A stretch of 64,000 bases of DNA from an uncultured Clostridia bacterium. Lineage in GTDB: Bacteria > Bacillota > Clostridia > TANB77 > CAG-508. The translations under genes were made by a program, and so were the position numbers. The DNA lies in the NCBI GenBank assembly GCA_944391745.1, contig CALXUS010000009.1, positions 1 through 64,000 of the forward strand, given 5' to 3'. The stretch's first letter is position 1. Every line of letters starts with the position of its first letter. The notes below the pieces were generated by a model, which saw only the letters and a program-made list of their open reading frames with translations, ran no database searches and had not been told where the DNA came from. Positions 1-9,695 of this stretch are shown piece after piece.

Positions 1-82
1 ATAATATATCAAAATTTAAAAGAAAGGGATTAATCAATTAAATAGATTAATATTTCTATATAATTGATTATACGAGAAAATA

Positions 83-640
83 ATGTATTTAATTGTAGGA
101 TTAGGAAACCCTGAACCAGAATATAGTAAAACAAGGCATAATATGGGGTTTGATGTTATAAATGAATTATCAAAAAAATATAATATAGAAGTAAGTAAAA
201 AAGATTTTGAAGGCTTATATGGAATAGGAAAAATAGAAAATGAAAAAGTAATACTATTAAAGCCTCAAACTTATATGAATGAAAGTGGTAAAAGCATTAT
301 CAAAGCGAAAGAATATTACAAAATACCTATAGAAAATATTATTATCATTTATGACGATATAGACTTAGAAGTGGGAGTAGTTAAACTTAGAAAAAAAGGA
401 GGAGCTGGAACCCATAATGGTATGAAATCAGTTTTAGAATATCTAAAATCAGGAAACTTTATACACATTAGAATAGGAACCGGTAAGCCATTATTTAAAG
501 AGTTGCTTATTCCACACGTTATAGGAAAATTAAGTGATGAAGAATATAAAAAATTAATTCCTTCTATAGAAAAAGCTAGTGAATCTATACCTATAATAAT
601 TAAAGAAGGAATTGACATTGCAATGAATAAATTTAATTAA
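83..640 (+). CDS. pth: Peptidyl-tRNA hydrolase
   Basis: Hydrolyses the ester bond of peptidyl-tRNAs released from stalled ribosomes, recycling tRNA in the cytosol. The 185 residues match the family's usual length. The N-terminal GLGNPEPEY signature, catalytic H19, the asparagine of the PQTYMNESG segment (about N66) and the aspartates of YDDID (D91/D92) are all present. The ribosome site is weak (ACGAG just upstream), but this ATG is the only start that keeps the conserved N-terminus. The RNase G gene follows after 12 bp, so the two are probably cotranscribed. Confidence 0.96.
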   Translation: MYLIVGLGNPEPEYSKTRHNMGFDVINELSKKYNIEVSKKDFEGLYGIGKIENEKVILLKPQTYMNESGKSIIKAKEYYKIPIENIIIIYDDIDLEVGVVKLRKKGGAGTHNGMKSVLEYLKSGNFIHIRIGTGKPLFKELLIPHVIGKLSDEEYKKLIPSIEKASESIPIIIKEGIDIAMNKFN

Positions 641-652
641 AAGAGGAATGGA

Positions 653-1813
653 ATGTATAATATTATAATAGATAGAGAAGAAGAAAATACAATAGTTGCA
701 GTAATTGAGAATGGTGAATTAGTAGAATTATATAATGAAAAGAATAAAGAAAAAAGGCTTGAAGGAAATATATATTTAGGAAAAATAAAAAATATAATTC
801 CTGGTATGCAATCTGCTTTTATTGATATTGGAGAAGAAAAAAAAGCATTGGTGCATATAAAAGATATTATCCCCAAAGCTAGTACAGTAACAGGTAATGT
901 ATATGAAGATATGTCGAAATACGATATTACAAAAATAGTGAAATCTGGAGATGAAATATTAGTTCAAGTAAAAAGAGATTGCAATGAGCAAAAAGGACCA
1001 AGAGTTACAAAAGATATAAAGATAAATGGAAAATTAATAATATTAATGCCATACTCAGATTTTGTAACTATCTCACAAAAAATAGAAGATGAAAGCGAAA
1101 TAAAAAGACTAAAAGAAATAGTAAAAAAAGAATTACCAAGCGGATATGGAGCTATAATAAGAACTGCCGCTGAAGGAAAAAGTGAAAATGAAATATTAAG
1201 TGAAGTTAAACTATTAACATCATTTTGGGATAATATATTAAAAAGAGGAAATGAAATTAAAAATAAAAATATAGCACCTATAAAAATATTTGATAATGAT
1301 GGTATAGTGGGAAAAATAATTACAGATTTAGCAGAAAATAATCTTGAAAACATTTATACAAATGATCCAAAGATTAAAGAATCATTTGAAAATATGCAAG
1401 ATAAAATAATTGTTCAAAATGACGTATTAGATAATTTTGATGTTAAAAATAAAATGAAATTAGATAGGAAAATATGGCTAAATTGTGGTGGTTTTATTAC
1501 TATAGACAGAACTGAGGCTTTAACAGCAATAGATGTTAATTCAGGTAAATTCACTGGTAACAAAAACTTAGAAAAAACAGTGTTAAAAGTAAACAAAGAA
1601 GCTACAAAAGAAATAGCTAAACAAATTAGATTAAGAGATATTGGTGGAATAATTATAATTGATTACATTGATATGGAAGATGAAAAAGATAAAGAAGATA
1701 TAAGAAATTATATTATAGAATGTTTTAAAGCAGATAGATCAAAAGTACAAGTACTAGAATTTACAAAATTAGGGCTTTTAGAAATAACCAGAAAACATAT
1801 TTTAGGAAGATGA
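653..1813 (+). CDS. rng: Ribonuclease G/E family protein, short form
   Basis: Endoribonuclease of the RNase E/G family, acting in rRNA and mRNA processing in the cytosol. An S1-like region (about residues 36-120) precedes the DNase I-like catalytic domain. The two metal-binding aspartates are visible as D294 (TAIDVNSG) and D337 (IIIIDYIDMED). The protein ends at LEITRKHILGR, 386 residues, so it lacks the Zn-link cysteines and small domain that follow in E. coli RNase G (about 489 residues). Start ATG is preceded by AAGAGGA. A strong terminator follows immediately. Confidence 0.92.
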   Translation: MYNIIIDREEENTIVAVIENGELVELYNEKNKEKRLEGNIYLGKIKNIIPGMQSAFIDIGEEKKALVHIKDIIPKASTVTGNVYEDMSKYDITKIVKSGDEILVQVKRDCNEQKGPRVTKDIKINGKLIILMPYSDFVTISQKIEDESEIKRLKEIVKKELPSGYGAIIRTAAEGKSENEILSEVKLLTSFWDNILKRGNEIKNKNIAPIKIFDNDGIVGKIITDLAENNLENIYTNDPKIKESFENMQDKIIVQNDVLDNFDVKNKMKLDRKIWLNCGGFITIDRTEALTAIDVNSGKFTGNKNLEKTVLKVNKEATKEIAKQIRLRDIGGIIIIDYIDMEDEKDKEDIRNYIIECFKADRSKVQVLEFTKLGLLEITRKHILGR

Positions 1814-1814
1814 A

Positions 1815-1850
1815 AATAACACGAGAATTTAAATTCCCGTGTTATTTTTT
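1815..1850. terminator. Rho-independent terminator between convergent genes
   Basis: An inverted repeat (AATAACACG arm, paired with CGTGTTATT; the GAATTT/AAATTC part extends it) is flanked by A-rich sequence on the left and a T-run on the right. It lies between the convergent RNase G and ligase genes and can serve both strands. Confidence 0.85.
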
Positions 1851-3552
1851 AATTTTCATTTGATTGAATTTTCTTCAATTCTTCGCTTCTCTTAATTTTC
1901 TGAGTAGTTGTTTTTATAATTGGCTCAGTTGAAATTAATATACGTCTAATATATTTATAAGCAGGCATTTGCTTATTAATTTTTGTTTTAATATCATTCC
2001 ATATTGTATCACAATATTCATTATCTTTTATATTAGGATAAGTTTTTAATAATTCATCTTCATCATAAATAATTTCTGCACAAATTGTTACATCTGTATT
2101 TCTATCTTGCTTAGAATCATCAAGGGAACCGAAAACCATACTTTCTTTAACATAAGGAAGTTTATTTATTAAAATTTCTATTTCTTCTGGAAAGATCTTT
2201 TTACCATTTTTAAGAACAATCATATCCTTTTTTCTACCAGTTATAAATATAAAACCTTCATTATCTATATAACCTAAATCACCAGTATGGAACCATCCAT
2301 TTTTAATAACTTCTTTAGTGGCTTCATCATCTTTATAATAACCAAGCATTATGGCAGGAGTTTTAGCAACTATTTCTCCAATACCATTTTCATCAGGGTT
2401 ATCAATATTAATTTCTATAGTAGGTAAAGGAAAACCTACAGAACCTGTTTTCTTAGCAAAGCTATTTTCACCAGCTAAAACTGGAGCTGTTTCGGTCAAT
2501 CCATAACCTTGATGAACATCAAAACCAAAATCATTATAACCTTGAATAGTTTCTTTATCCATAGGAGCTCCACCAGCAATTATTGTACGTAGTTTACCAC
2601 CTAAACCATCTATGATTGACTTAAATATCTTTCTTTTAGTTTCAATATTAGAATGTCTAAATAAAACTCTCATAATTTTTACTAAAGTAGTTTTATGTTG
2701 TGATTTAATCTCTTTTAAGATTTTTTTGTACATTATTTCAAGCATAAGAGGAACACAAACAAAACCAGTAACATGATACTCAATCAAATTATTTTGAATA
2801 TATCTTAAACCATCACATATAGCAATTGTAATACCACAAGAAGTTCCAAATAAAAACGTTGTAGTACTTTCAAAAGTGTGATGAAGAGGAAGAAATGATA
2901 AAAACTTATCATCAGTTGTAATATCAATCATTTGACTTAATGCATATAAATCCATACAAATAGCATATTGAGATAGCATAACGGCCTTAGCAATGCTCGT
3001 AGTGCCAGATGTAAATAATATAATGCTCATAGATTTATTATCTAATTTCAAATTATTATAGTCTGTTTTATCTAATTTATAACCTTCTTTTAGTAATTTA
3101 GAATAAGAAAGGAATTCATTCTTATCTTTTGAATAATCCATGCATATTTTAACTTTGCAATCAGCTTTTTTTAAAGAATTAGAATATTTGTCACTGAATA
3201 TTATTCCATCAGCTTCACTACGTTGTATCAAGTCAAGAAGTTCATTGTCTGGTAAAGATTTATCAAGAGGAACAACAACTAATCCAGCAGTAGTGATAGC
3301 CAAATAACTTGTGCACCATTCATATCTATTATCAGATATAATAGCGATACGTGAGCAATTTAATTGCATCAACCTTGAAGCTAATGCCTCAATATCTTTA
3401 GCAAATTGATTATAAGTTATTTGAATATGATCTTTACTATCAGGAGTTTCTTTATATTCAAAAGCAATTAAATCTTTATATTTAGTCTTATATAAATTAA
3501 CTAATTCTCTAAAATCATTTAACTTTTGACCATCATACAATTTATTTTTCAT
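1849..3552 (-). CDS. AMP-dependent synthetase/ligase (long-chain acyl-CoA synthetase-like)
   Basis: ANL-superfamily adenylating enzyme that activates a carboxylate with ATP, most likely a fatty acid to acyl-CoA. Visible are the P-loop motif LFTSGTTSIAKAVML, the YGLTETAP motif, the GWFHTGDLGY hinge-region motif and a C-terminal lobe with GRKKDMIVLKNGKKIFPEEIE. The length (567) fits AMP-binding enzymes without extra carrier domains. Start ATG is preceded by GGAG at about 9 bp. It is monocistronic and convergent to rng. Exact substrate cannot be read from sequence; membrane-lipid acyl recycling is a guess. Confidence 0.88.
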   Translation of the reverse strand: MKNKLYDGQKLNDFRELVNLYKTKYKDLIAFEYKETPDSKDHIQITYNQFAKDIEALASRLMQLNCSRIAIISDNRYEWCTSYLAITTAGLVVVPLDKSLPDNELLDLIQRSEADGIIFSDKYSNSLKKADCKVKICMDYSKDKNEFLSYSKLLKEGYKLDKTDYNNLKLDNKSMSIILFTSGTTSIAKAVMLSQYAICMDLYALSQMIDITTDDKFLSFLPLHHTFESTTTFLFGTSCGITIAICDGLRYIQNNLIEYHVTGFVCVPLMLEIMYKKILKEIKSQHKTTLVKIMRVLFRHSNIETKRKIFKSIIDGLGGKLRTIIAGGAPMDKETIQGYNDFGFDVHQGYGLTETAPVLAGENSFAKKTGSVGFPLPTIEINIDNPDENGIGEIVAKTPAIMLGYYKDDEATKEVIKNGWFHTGDLGYIDNEGFIFITGRKKDMIVLKNGKKIFPEEIEILINKLPYVKESMVFGSLDDSKQDRNTDVTICAEIIYDEDELLKTYPNIKDNEYCDTIWNDIKTKINKQMPAYKYIRRILISTEPIIKTTTQKIKRSEELKKIQSNEN

Positions 3553-3663
3553 AACTGTGCTCCAATCTACATTTAAATTATATGTATTGTATTACAAAAA
3601 TAGGAAATTTTCAAGCCTAAATTTCAGTGAAAACCGTGTAATGATTGTATTTGAAGAAAATAA

Positions 3664-3692
3664 TTGAAAATAAAAAATTTTTATGATATAAA
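3664..3692 (+). promoter_or_regulatory. Promoter of the prepilin-like/FGE gene
   Basis: TTGAAA (3664-3669), 17-bp spacer, then TATAAA (3687-3692) with an extended TGA just before it. It lies about 40 bp upstream of the ATG at 3731. Confidence 0.7.
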
Positions 3693-3730
3693 ATATAAAG
3701 ATTGGATAAAATATCACAAAGGAGGAAAAT

Positions 3731-5116
3731 ATGTATAATAAAAAACATGAGAGAGGAATAACGCTTTTGGCTCTGATTGTAACTGTTATAGTACTAATAA
3801 TATTAGCAAGTGTAACAATTGGACTCATTGTAGGTGATAATGGAATAATAAATAAAAGTCAGAATGCAGCCGATGAGTATGAAAAAGTTAGCCAAAATGA
3901 AGTAGCTAGTTTAGAAGAAAGTACTGACGAAATAAGAAATATATTAAATGGAGTTAATGTAAGTGCTGAAGGAGATTTTGATATAGATATAAGTTACACA
4001 ACAGAAACAATATCAGTAAAAATTAATGAAAATAATTTAAATGATAATACAGAATATGAGTATTTTGTTAATAAAGAATCTAAAGGAAAAACAAAAGAAA
4101 AAGAAATGACAATAAATATAAACTTACAAAATAAAAATCCATATATACCAGAAGGATTTGAGTATTATGAAGGAGATATTAATACTGGATATGTAATAAA
4201 AGATACTAGTAATGGAAATGAATTTGTATGGGTTCCTATGAAATCAGGAAAATTTAATGTATATGTAGAAGCAACAACAGAAGATGGAAAAAAATCCAAA
4301 TCTGATGAAAAAGAAATACAAATTTCAGAATTGACTAGAGAACCAAAATATACAGATTTAAGATATACCGATTGGTATGAAAATGAAGGAGATGTTACTG
4401 ACAAAAAAAGTGTAGCGTATTTTAAGAAAAGCGTTGCTGAAAATGCAGGATTTTATATGGGAAGATATGAAATGGGAATGCCTGGGCAAAAAAGTGGAGA
4501 AGCGCCAGTTTTAGATATAGATGAAAGAAATATTACTGGAGTTCCAGTTTGTATTCCACGAGTAATTCCTTGGACAAATATTGATTATTCAAAAGCAAAA
4601 GACAATCTAGAAAGTATGTATAATGGTGAAGTACAAAGTGCAATGATGAATAGCTATGCAAGAGTATCTACTTTAAATTGGATACATGAAACAAGCGGAA
4701 TAAATTATTTTGGAAATTATGAAAATGTAACAGGTAATACAGAAGAGCATTTATATGTTAAAGGACATTTCGAAAAACAGGACTTATACGAAAAATCTTT
4801 TACATTAGATGATTATGAAGATGCATGGTATATTATAAATGGATGGGCTGGTGGAGTATCAGGTATGTTATTAGAAACTTGTGCTGATATACAAGGTGGT
4901 AATAGATTTGTAAATAACAATATTTATGATTTAGGAGGAAATGCAGGTGAATGGATGACTGAAATATACATTTCAGGTAATGGTCATAGAATAACAGGAG
5001 GAAATTGTACAAATTATAGTTTAGCTCACCCAATAGTAGATTCTAATGTTTCTTTTGTTACCTATGGATTAAATGCAGAATTTTATACATCATCAAGACC
5101 AATATTATATAAATAA
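3731..5116 (+). CDS. Surface protein: prepilin-like N-terminus fused to an FGE/SUMF1-like domain
   Basis: Residues 1-45 form a class III prepilin-like signal: a basic ERG, then ITLLALIV and a long hydrophobic helix, with the usual Glu+5 replaced by Ala. A variable Glu/Asn-rich region follows. From about residue 140 a formylglycine-generating-enzyme-like fold appears, with FVWVPM, FYMGRYEMG, DLGGNAGEWMTE, ITGGNC and a terminal SSRPILY. FGE-fold proteins include sulfatase activators but also ligand-binding and diversified surface proteins; here the fold is more likely used for binding. The strong site AAAGGAGG precedes the ATG. No pilus assembly genes are nearby. The domain combination is clear, the role unknown. 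Confidence 0.8.
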   Translation: MYNKKHERGITLLALIVTVIVLIILASVTIGLIVGDNGIINKSQNAADEYEKVSQNEVASLEESTDEIRNILNGVNVSAEGDFDIDISYTTETISVKINENNLNDNTEYEYFVNKESKGKTKEKEMTININLQNKNPYIPEGFEYYEGDINTGYVIKDTSNGNEFVWVPMKSGKFNVYVEATTEDGKKSKSDEKEIQISELTREPKYTDLRYTDWYENEGDVTDKKSVAYFKKSVAENAGFYMGRYEMGMPGQKSGEAPVLDIDERNITGVPVCIPRVIPWTNIDYSKAKDNLESMYNGEVQSAMMNSYARVSTLNWIHETSGINYFGNYENVTGNTEEHLYVKGHFEKQDLYEKSFTLDDYEDAWYIINGWAGGVSGMLLETCADIQGGNRFVNNNIYDLGGNAGEWMTEIYISGNGHRITGGNCTNYSLAHPIVDSNVSFVTYGLNAEFYTSSRPILYK

Positions 5117-5123
5117 AAAAATA

Positions 5124-5165
5124 AACTAGAAAATATTTGATTATATTTTCTAGTTCTTTCTTTAT
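5124..5165 (+). terminator. Rho-independent terminator
   Basis: A perfect 13-bp stem (5124-5136 with 5143-5155, core CTAGAAAATAT) is followed by a T-rich tail. It ends the prepilin-like/FGE transcription unit. Confidence 0.85.
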
Positions 5166-5195
5166 TATAATACAAAATTATGTTCACTAAAAAAC

Positions 5196-5224
5196 TTGTA
5201 AAAAAAGTAAAAATATAGTATAAT
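5196..5224 (+). promoter_or_regulatory. Promoter of the CapA-like gene
   Basis: TTGTAA (5196-5201), 17-bp spacer, TATAAT (5219-5224), about 47 bp before the ATG. Confidence 0.7.
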
Positions 5225-5270
5225 TTATGAAGTTTATTTATAAATTAATTTATTCGAAAGGAATAGAATT

Positions 5271-6473
5271 ATGGCTAATAACAGAAGAAGAAAAACAAGA
5301 AAAAGAAACATAATAAAAGATACAATTAGCAATAAAAATTTTATAATAATAACATTTATACTGTTAGCTATAATAATATTTTGCATAATAATAAATATAA
5401 TATTAAAAATAAATGAAAACAATAAAATAGCAAAAGAACAACAACGAATTGCAGAACATGTTGAAGAAATATATTCATCAATAGAAGCGGATATTAGTTC
5501 AATAAATAATTATAAATCCGATTCTATAATTAGAATCTCAGCAGTAGGAGATATTCTATTAGGAAATAAATTAAAAGAAAATGGAAAGAACAGTGATGGA
5601 TTATACAATGAAATTTTTACTGATATATCAAAATATTTAACAGATTCTGATATTATTCTTGGAACCTATGAAACAGATGTAACTGATGAAACAAAATTAT
5701 TTGCAAATGCGGTTAAAGAAGCGGGAATCAATTTTGTATCTCTTGCACATAATCATGCATTAGATAATGGAATAGAAGCATTAAATCAAACAGAAAATTA
5801 TCTTGAATCAATAGGTATGCAAACTGTTGGAATTTACAGTAATGAAGTGAGCAATAGAGTAAAGATAACTGAGGAAAAAGGAATAAAAATAGCAGTTTTA
5901 GCTTATTCCTATGATAATAATTCAGAGGGAATAAACATCTTTAGTAAAGAATTAGCAAAACAAGATTTAGATTATGCAAATGAAAATGCAGATTTTACCA
6001 TAGTTTTAATGCATTGGGGAGATGTTTATGTTGAAAGTCCAAATTCTACTCAAAAAGAGCAGGCTAAATTTTTAGTTGATAATGGAGCAGATATGATAAT
6101 AGGTGCTCATCCATCAGTAGTTCAAAATATGGAAATAATACAAAATTCAAAAGGGCAAGACTGTTTGGTAGCATACTCACTAGGAGATTTTACATCGGAT
6201 TTTAAATATGAAAATTCTAATTTGGAATTAATATTAAATATTCAAATCTATTATGATGCAAACAATAATAAAACATCTTTATATAAAGTAGACTATGTAC
6301 CAATTTATATGAATGACTATGGAGTAAGAAAATCAAATGATAGATATAAATTATTAGATATGAAGAAAGAAATTGCTAACTACGGAAAAAAAGATAATAA
6401 ACTTAGTAAAACCACTTATGAAAAACTTGTTAGAGGAATTGACAAATTAAATGAAATTATAGAAAATTCTTAA
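5271..6473 (+). CDS. CapA family (poly-gamma-glutamate synthesis type) metallophosphoesterase-like protein
   Basis: A basic N-terminus and one transmembrane helix (about residues 24-46) anchor an extracytoplasmic CapA domain. Family motifs are visible: SAVGDILLGNKL, GTYETD, SLAHNHALDNG, VLMHWGDVY and GAHPSVVQNME. CapA proteins act in capsule or cell-wall polymer handling; no capBC genes are present here, so poly-glutamate synthesis should not be assumed. Start ATG follows AAAGGA. The rimO gene begins 18 bp downstream and probably shares the transcript. Confidence 0.88.
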   Translation: MANNRRRKTRKRNIIKDTISNKNFIIITFILLAIIIFCIIINIILKINENNKIAKEQQRIAEHVEEIYSSIEADISSINNYKSDSIIRISAVGDILLGNKLKENGKNSDGLYNEIFTDISKYLTDSDIILGTYETDVTDETKLFANAVKEAGINFVSLAHNHALDNGIEALNQTENYLESIGMQTVGIYSNEVSNRVKITEEKGIKIAVLAYSYDNNSEGINIFSKELAKQDLDYANENADFTIVLMHWGDVYVESPNSTQKEQAKFLVDNGADMIIGAHPSVVQNMEIIQNSKGQDCLVAYSLGDFTSDFKYENSNLELILNIQIYYDANNNKTSLYKVDYVPIYMNDYGVRKSNDRYKLLDMKKEIANYGKKDNKLSKTTYEKLVRGIDKLNEIIENS

Positions 6474-6497
6474 TAAAATATAAAGCGAGGAATGAAA

Positions 6498-7781
6498 ATG
6501 AAAGTAGGTTTTGTATCATTAGGATGTAGCAAAAATTTAGTAGATACTGAAATGATGATAGGATTATTTAAAAAACATAATTATGAAATAGTAAATGAGC
6601 CACAAAAGGCAGATATTATAGTAATAAATACTTGTGGTTTCATAGAATCAGCAAAAGAAGAAGCTATTAATACAATTTTAGAAATGGCTGAATATAAAAA
6701 AGAAAATTGCAAGTTTTTAATAGTAACAGGATGCTTAGTAGAAAGATACAAAGAAGAATTAATAAAAGCTATACCAGAAGTAGATTTGTTTATAAAATTT
6801 AGTGAATATGAAAATATATGGGAGCAAATAGAAAATTTAATAAATCATAATAAAGTAGGTAATGAAAAATTAGACTTTTTAAATAGAGTTATTTCGACTG
6901 GAAAAAATTATGCTTATATTAGAATTGCAGAAGGTTGCAATAATTTCTGCACATTTTGTGCTATTCCATATATCAGAGGAAGATTTACAAGTAGAAAAAT
7001 AGAAGATATTTTAGAAGAAGCAAAAATGTTAGCCAATAAAGGTTATAAAGAATTAATAATCATTGCACAAGATACATCAAAATATGGAGTAGATATCTAT
7101 GGAAAACCAATGCTTGCAGAACTTTTACATAAAATAAGTAAAATAGATGGCATAGAATGGATTAGATTTTTATATACTTATCCAGAAACAATTACAGAAG
7201 AACTAATTTCAGAAGTAAAAAATAATGATAAAATATGTAAATATTTTGATATACCAATGCAACACATTTCAGATAAAATTTTAAAGAAAATGAATAGAAA
7301 AAGTACCGGAGAAAGTATTAGAAATTTAATTACAAAGTTGAGAAATGAAATTCCGGGTGTTGTAATAAGAAGTACTTTAATGGTAGGGTTCCCAGGAGAA
7401 ACAGAAGAGGATTTCGAAGAACTATATGAATTTGTAAAATGGGCAAAACTAGATAAATTAGGATGTTTTACGTATTCTAAAGAAGAGGGAACGGCAGCAG
7501 CTAGAATGGATAATCAAGTTCATCCAATGACAAAAAAGAAAAGATATAATAAAATAATGACTCTTCAAAAAGAAATATCAGAAGAAAATATGAAAAAGAA
7601 TATAGGAAGAACATTAAAAGTATTAGTAGAAGATATTGGAATAGGAAGAACTTACATGGATGTACCAGATATTGATGGTGTAGTTTATATAAAAGGAAAC
7701 ACTAAGCCTAATACGTTTATTAATTGCAAAATTACTGATTATAAAGAATATGATTTAGTTGGAGAAGTGATTGAAAGATAA
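6498..7781 (+). CDS. rimO: Ribosomal protein S12 (Asp) methylthiotransferase
   Basis: Radical-SAM enzyme that methylthiolates the conserved aspartate of ribosomal protein S12. The N-terminal MTTase domain binds a second Fe-S cluster through cysteines in SLGCSKN, NTCGF and TGCLVERY. The radical SAM CxxxCxxC motif is EGCNNFCTFCAIP, and a TRAM domain ends the protein. An ATG at 6492 is in frame, but GAGG at 6486-6489 sits too close to it; 6498 gives proper spacing and the family N-terminus MKVGFVSLGC. Its end overlaps the longest possible reading of the next gene. Confidence 0.95.
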   Translation: MKVGFVSLGCSKNLVDTEMMIGLFKKHNYEIVNEPQKADIIVINTCGFIESAKEEAINTILEMAEYKKENCKFLIVTGCLVERYKEELIKAIPEVDLFIKFSEYENIWEQIENLINHNKVGNEKLDFLNRVISTGKNYAYIRIAEGCNNFCTFCAIPYIRGRFTSRKIEDILEEAKMLANKGYKELIIIAQDTSKYGVDIYGKPMLAELLHKISKIDGIEWIRFLYTYPETITEELISEVKNNDKICKYFDIPMQHISDKILKKMNRKSTGESIRNLITKLRNEIPGVVIRSTLMVGFPGETEEDFEELYEFVKWAKLDKLGCFTYSKEEGTAAARMDNQVHPMTKKKRYNKIMTLQKEISEENMKKNIGRTLKVLVEDIGIGRTYMDVPDIDGVVYIKGNTKPNTFINCKITDYKEYDLVGEVIER

Positions 7782-7803
7782 AAATAGTTTAAAGCGAGGA
7801 AAA

Positions 7804-8937
7804 ATGAAAATATTAATAGTAATCGACCAATATGACAATTTAAGCAATGGAACTACAATATCAGCAAAAAGATTTGTAGACGGTTTAAGGAAAAATGGAA
7901 ATGAAGTTCAAATATTAAGTACAGGAAAAGATGGAAAAGATAAATTTTCTTTAAAAACATATAGGTTTCCAAAAATAATAGATAAATATTTTAAAGCTAA
8001 TGAAATGGTATTTGCAAAACCAGATGAAGAAGTTATGAGAAATGTTTTTCAAAATCAAGATGTTATACACTTTTATATGCCATTTAGATTAGCAAAAAAA
8101 GGTGTAAAAATTGCAGAAGAAATGCATATACCACATACTACAGCTTTTCATGTTCAACCTGAGAATATAACTTATGCGGTTGGACTTGGAACACACCATC
8201 ATATAAATGACAAAATATATACATATTTTAGAACATACTATAATAAATTTAGACATATACATTGCCCTAGTAAATTTATAGCAAAACAACTTGAAAATCA
8301 TGGCTATACAGCAAAACTTCATGTAATATCTAATGGAGTCGGGGAAGAATTTAAATTTGATAGAAAAGATAAGCCAGAAGAATTTAAAGATAAAATAGTA
8401 ATCGCTATGGTTGGAAGGTATTCTCCGGAAAAGAGGCAAGATGTTCTTATAGATGCAATTAAGAAATCAAAATATGAAAATAAAATTCAATTAGTACTTG
8501 CCGGAAAGGGACAATGCTTTGAAGAATATAAGAAACAAAGTGAAGGCCTTACAAATAAGCCTATAATGAAATTTTATCCAAAAAACGAATTAGTAAATTT
8601 ATTATCATATACAGATTTATATGTACATAGTGCTGATGCAGAAATAGAAGCTATATCATGTTTGGAAGCTATAGCTTGCGGAAATGTACCAATAATATCA
8701 AATAGTGATGAATCTGCAACAGTACAATTTGCTTTAGATGAAAACAGTTTATTTGAACATGGTAATAGTGAAAATTTGGCTAAAAAAATAGATTACTTTT
8801 TAGATAATCCAAATATATTAGAAGAAAAACGAAAAGAATATGCTGAATTTGCAAATCAATTTAGAATAGAAAATAGTGTAAAACTAATGGAAGAAATGTT
8901 TGAAGAAGAAATACAAGATTATAAAAATGAAAAATAA
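7804..8937 (+). CDS. Family 4 glycosyltransferase, probably glycolipid synthesis
   Basis: GT-B fold glycosyltransferase. Near the start is YDNLSNGTTISAKRFVDGL, typical of the acceptor domain of diacylglycerol glucosyl/mannosyl transferases. The donor domain shows VAMVGRYSPEKRQDVLIDAI, SADAEIEAISCLEAIACG and a final VPIIS loop. The ATG at 7804 is chosen because AAAGCGAGGA lies 4-8 bp upstream; an earlier in-frame ATG at 7771 lies inside rimO without a ribosome site. The adjacent PlsC-like acyltransferase supports a role in membrane lipid or lipid-anchored polymer synthesis. Sugar and acceptor are inferred, not seen. Confidence 0.87.
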   Translation: MKILIVIDQYDNLSNGTTISAKRFVDGLRKNGNEVQILSTGKDGKDKFSLKTYRFPKIIDKYFKANEMVFAKPDEEVMRNVFQNQDVIHFYMPFRLAKKGVKIAEEMHIPHTTAFHVQPENITYAVGLGTHHHINDKIYTYFRTYYNKFRHIHCPSKFIAKQLENHGYTAKLHVISNGVGEEFKFDRKDKPEEFKDKIVIAMVGRYSPEKRQDVLIDAIKKSKYENKIQLVLAGKGQCFEEYKKQSEGLTNKPIMKFYPKNELVNLLSYTDLYVHSADAEIEAISCLEAIACGNVPIISNSDESATVQFALDENSLFEHGNSENLAKKIDYFLDNPNILEEKRKEYAEFANQFRIENSVKLMEEMFEEEIQDYKNEK

Positions 8938-8958
8938 AAGGAAGGAATAAATATTGTA

Positions 8959-9678
8959 ATGAATAAGAATGGGGACTTATTACATCACTCAATAATTTAT
9001 AAAATATTAAGTAGTTTATTATATGTCATAGCATATCCAATTTTATTTCTTTTGACAAAACTATGGCATGGACTAGAAATAGAAGGAAGAGAAAATTTAG
9101 ATAAATTAGGGGATGAATATATTACAGTTGCAAATCATATTAATATGATAGACTGCGCAATGATTGCATTATCAATTTTCCCTAGAATACCATATTTTTT
9201 AACACTTCAATCAAACTTAGAGATACCAGTTATTAAATATATAGTAATGCTTTTAAGGGGAATACCTATACCAAGAAACAAGTCTGGAAAAGAAAAAATG
9301 GTAAATACAATAGATGGATTATTAAAAAAAGGAGAAATAGTAGGAATTTATCCAGAAGGTCACTTAATTCCTTATTATGATGGAATACGCGAATTTAAAA
9401 ATGGGGCATTTAATTTTGCAGTAAGAAATCAAGTTCCTATATTACCAATAGTATTTACATATAGAGAACCAGAAGGAATAATGAGATTAATAAAAAGAAA
9501 GCCATTTATAACATTAACAATATTAGAACCAGAATATCCTAAGCCAGAAATTAATAAAGAAAATGTGCAAGAGTTAAAAGATAGAGTTTATAAGAAAATG
9601 AAATTAGAAAGAAGAATGAAAAAATTATACAACGAAGAAATGAAAAATGAAAATAATATGCAAGAAGAAAAAATATAG
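8959..9678 (+). CDS. 1-acyl-sn-glycerol-3-phosphate acyltransferase (PlsC-like)
   Basis: Membrane-associated acyltransferase of phospholipid synthesis, transferring an acyl group to lysophosphatidate or a related glycerolipid. The HX4D motif is NHINMID; the glycerol-phosphate-binding block is YPEGHLI, and a hydrophobic segment (about residues 12-35) lies ahead of the domain. The ATG at 8959 has AAGGAAGGA about 12 bp upstream; no other usable start is closer. 239 residues is normal. It lies 21 bp after the glycosyltransferase. Confidence 0.9.
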   Translation: MNKNGDLLHHSIIYKILSSLLYVIAYPILFLLTKLWHGLEIEGRENLDKLGDEYITVANHINMIDCAMIALSIFPRIPYFLTLQSNLEIPVIKYIVMLLRGIPIPRNKSGKEKMVNTIDGLLKKGEIVGIYPEGHLIPYYDGIREFKNGAFNFAVRNQVPILPIVFTYREPEGIMRLIKRKPFITLTILEPEYPKPEINKENVQELKDRVYKKMKLERRMKKLYNEEMKNENNMQEEKI

Positions 9679-9695
9679 AAACGTTAGGGGATAAA

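Noticed and set aside
5271-6473. Poly-gamma-glutamate capsule locus
   Set aside because: Only a CapA-like gene is present; capB and capC are absent.
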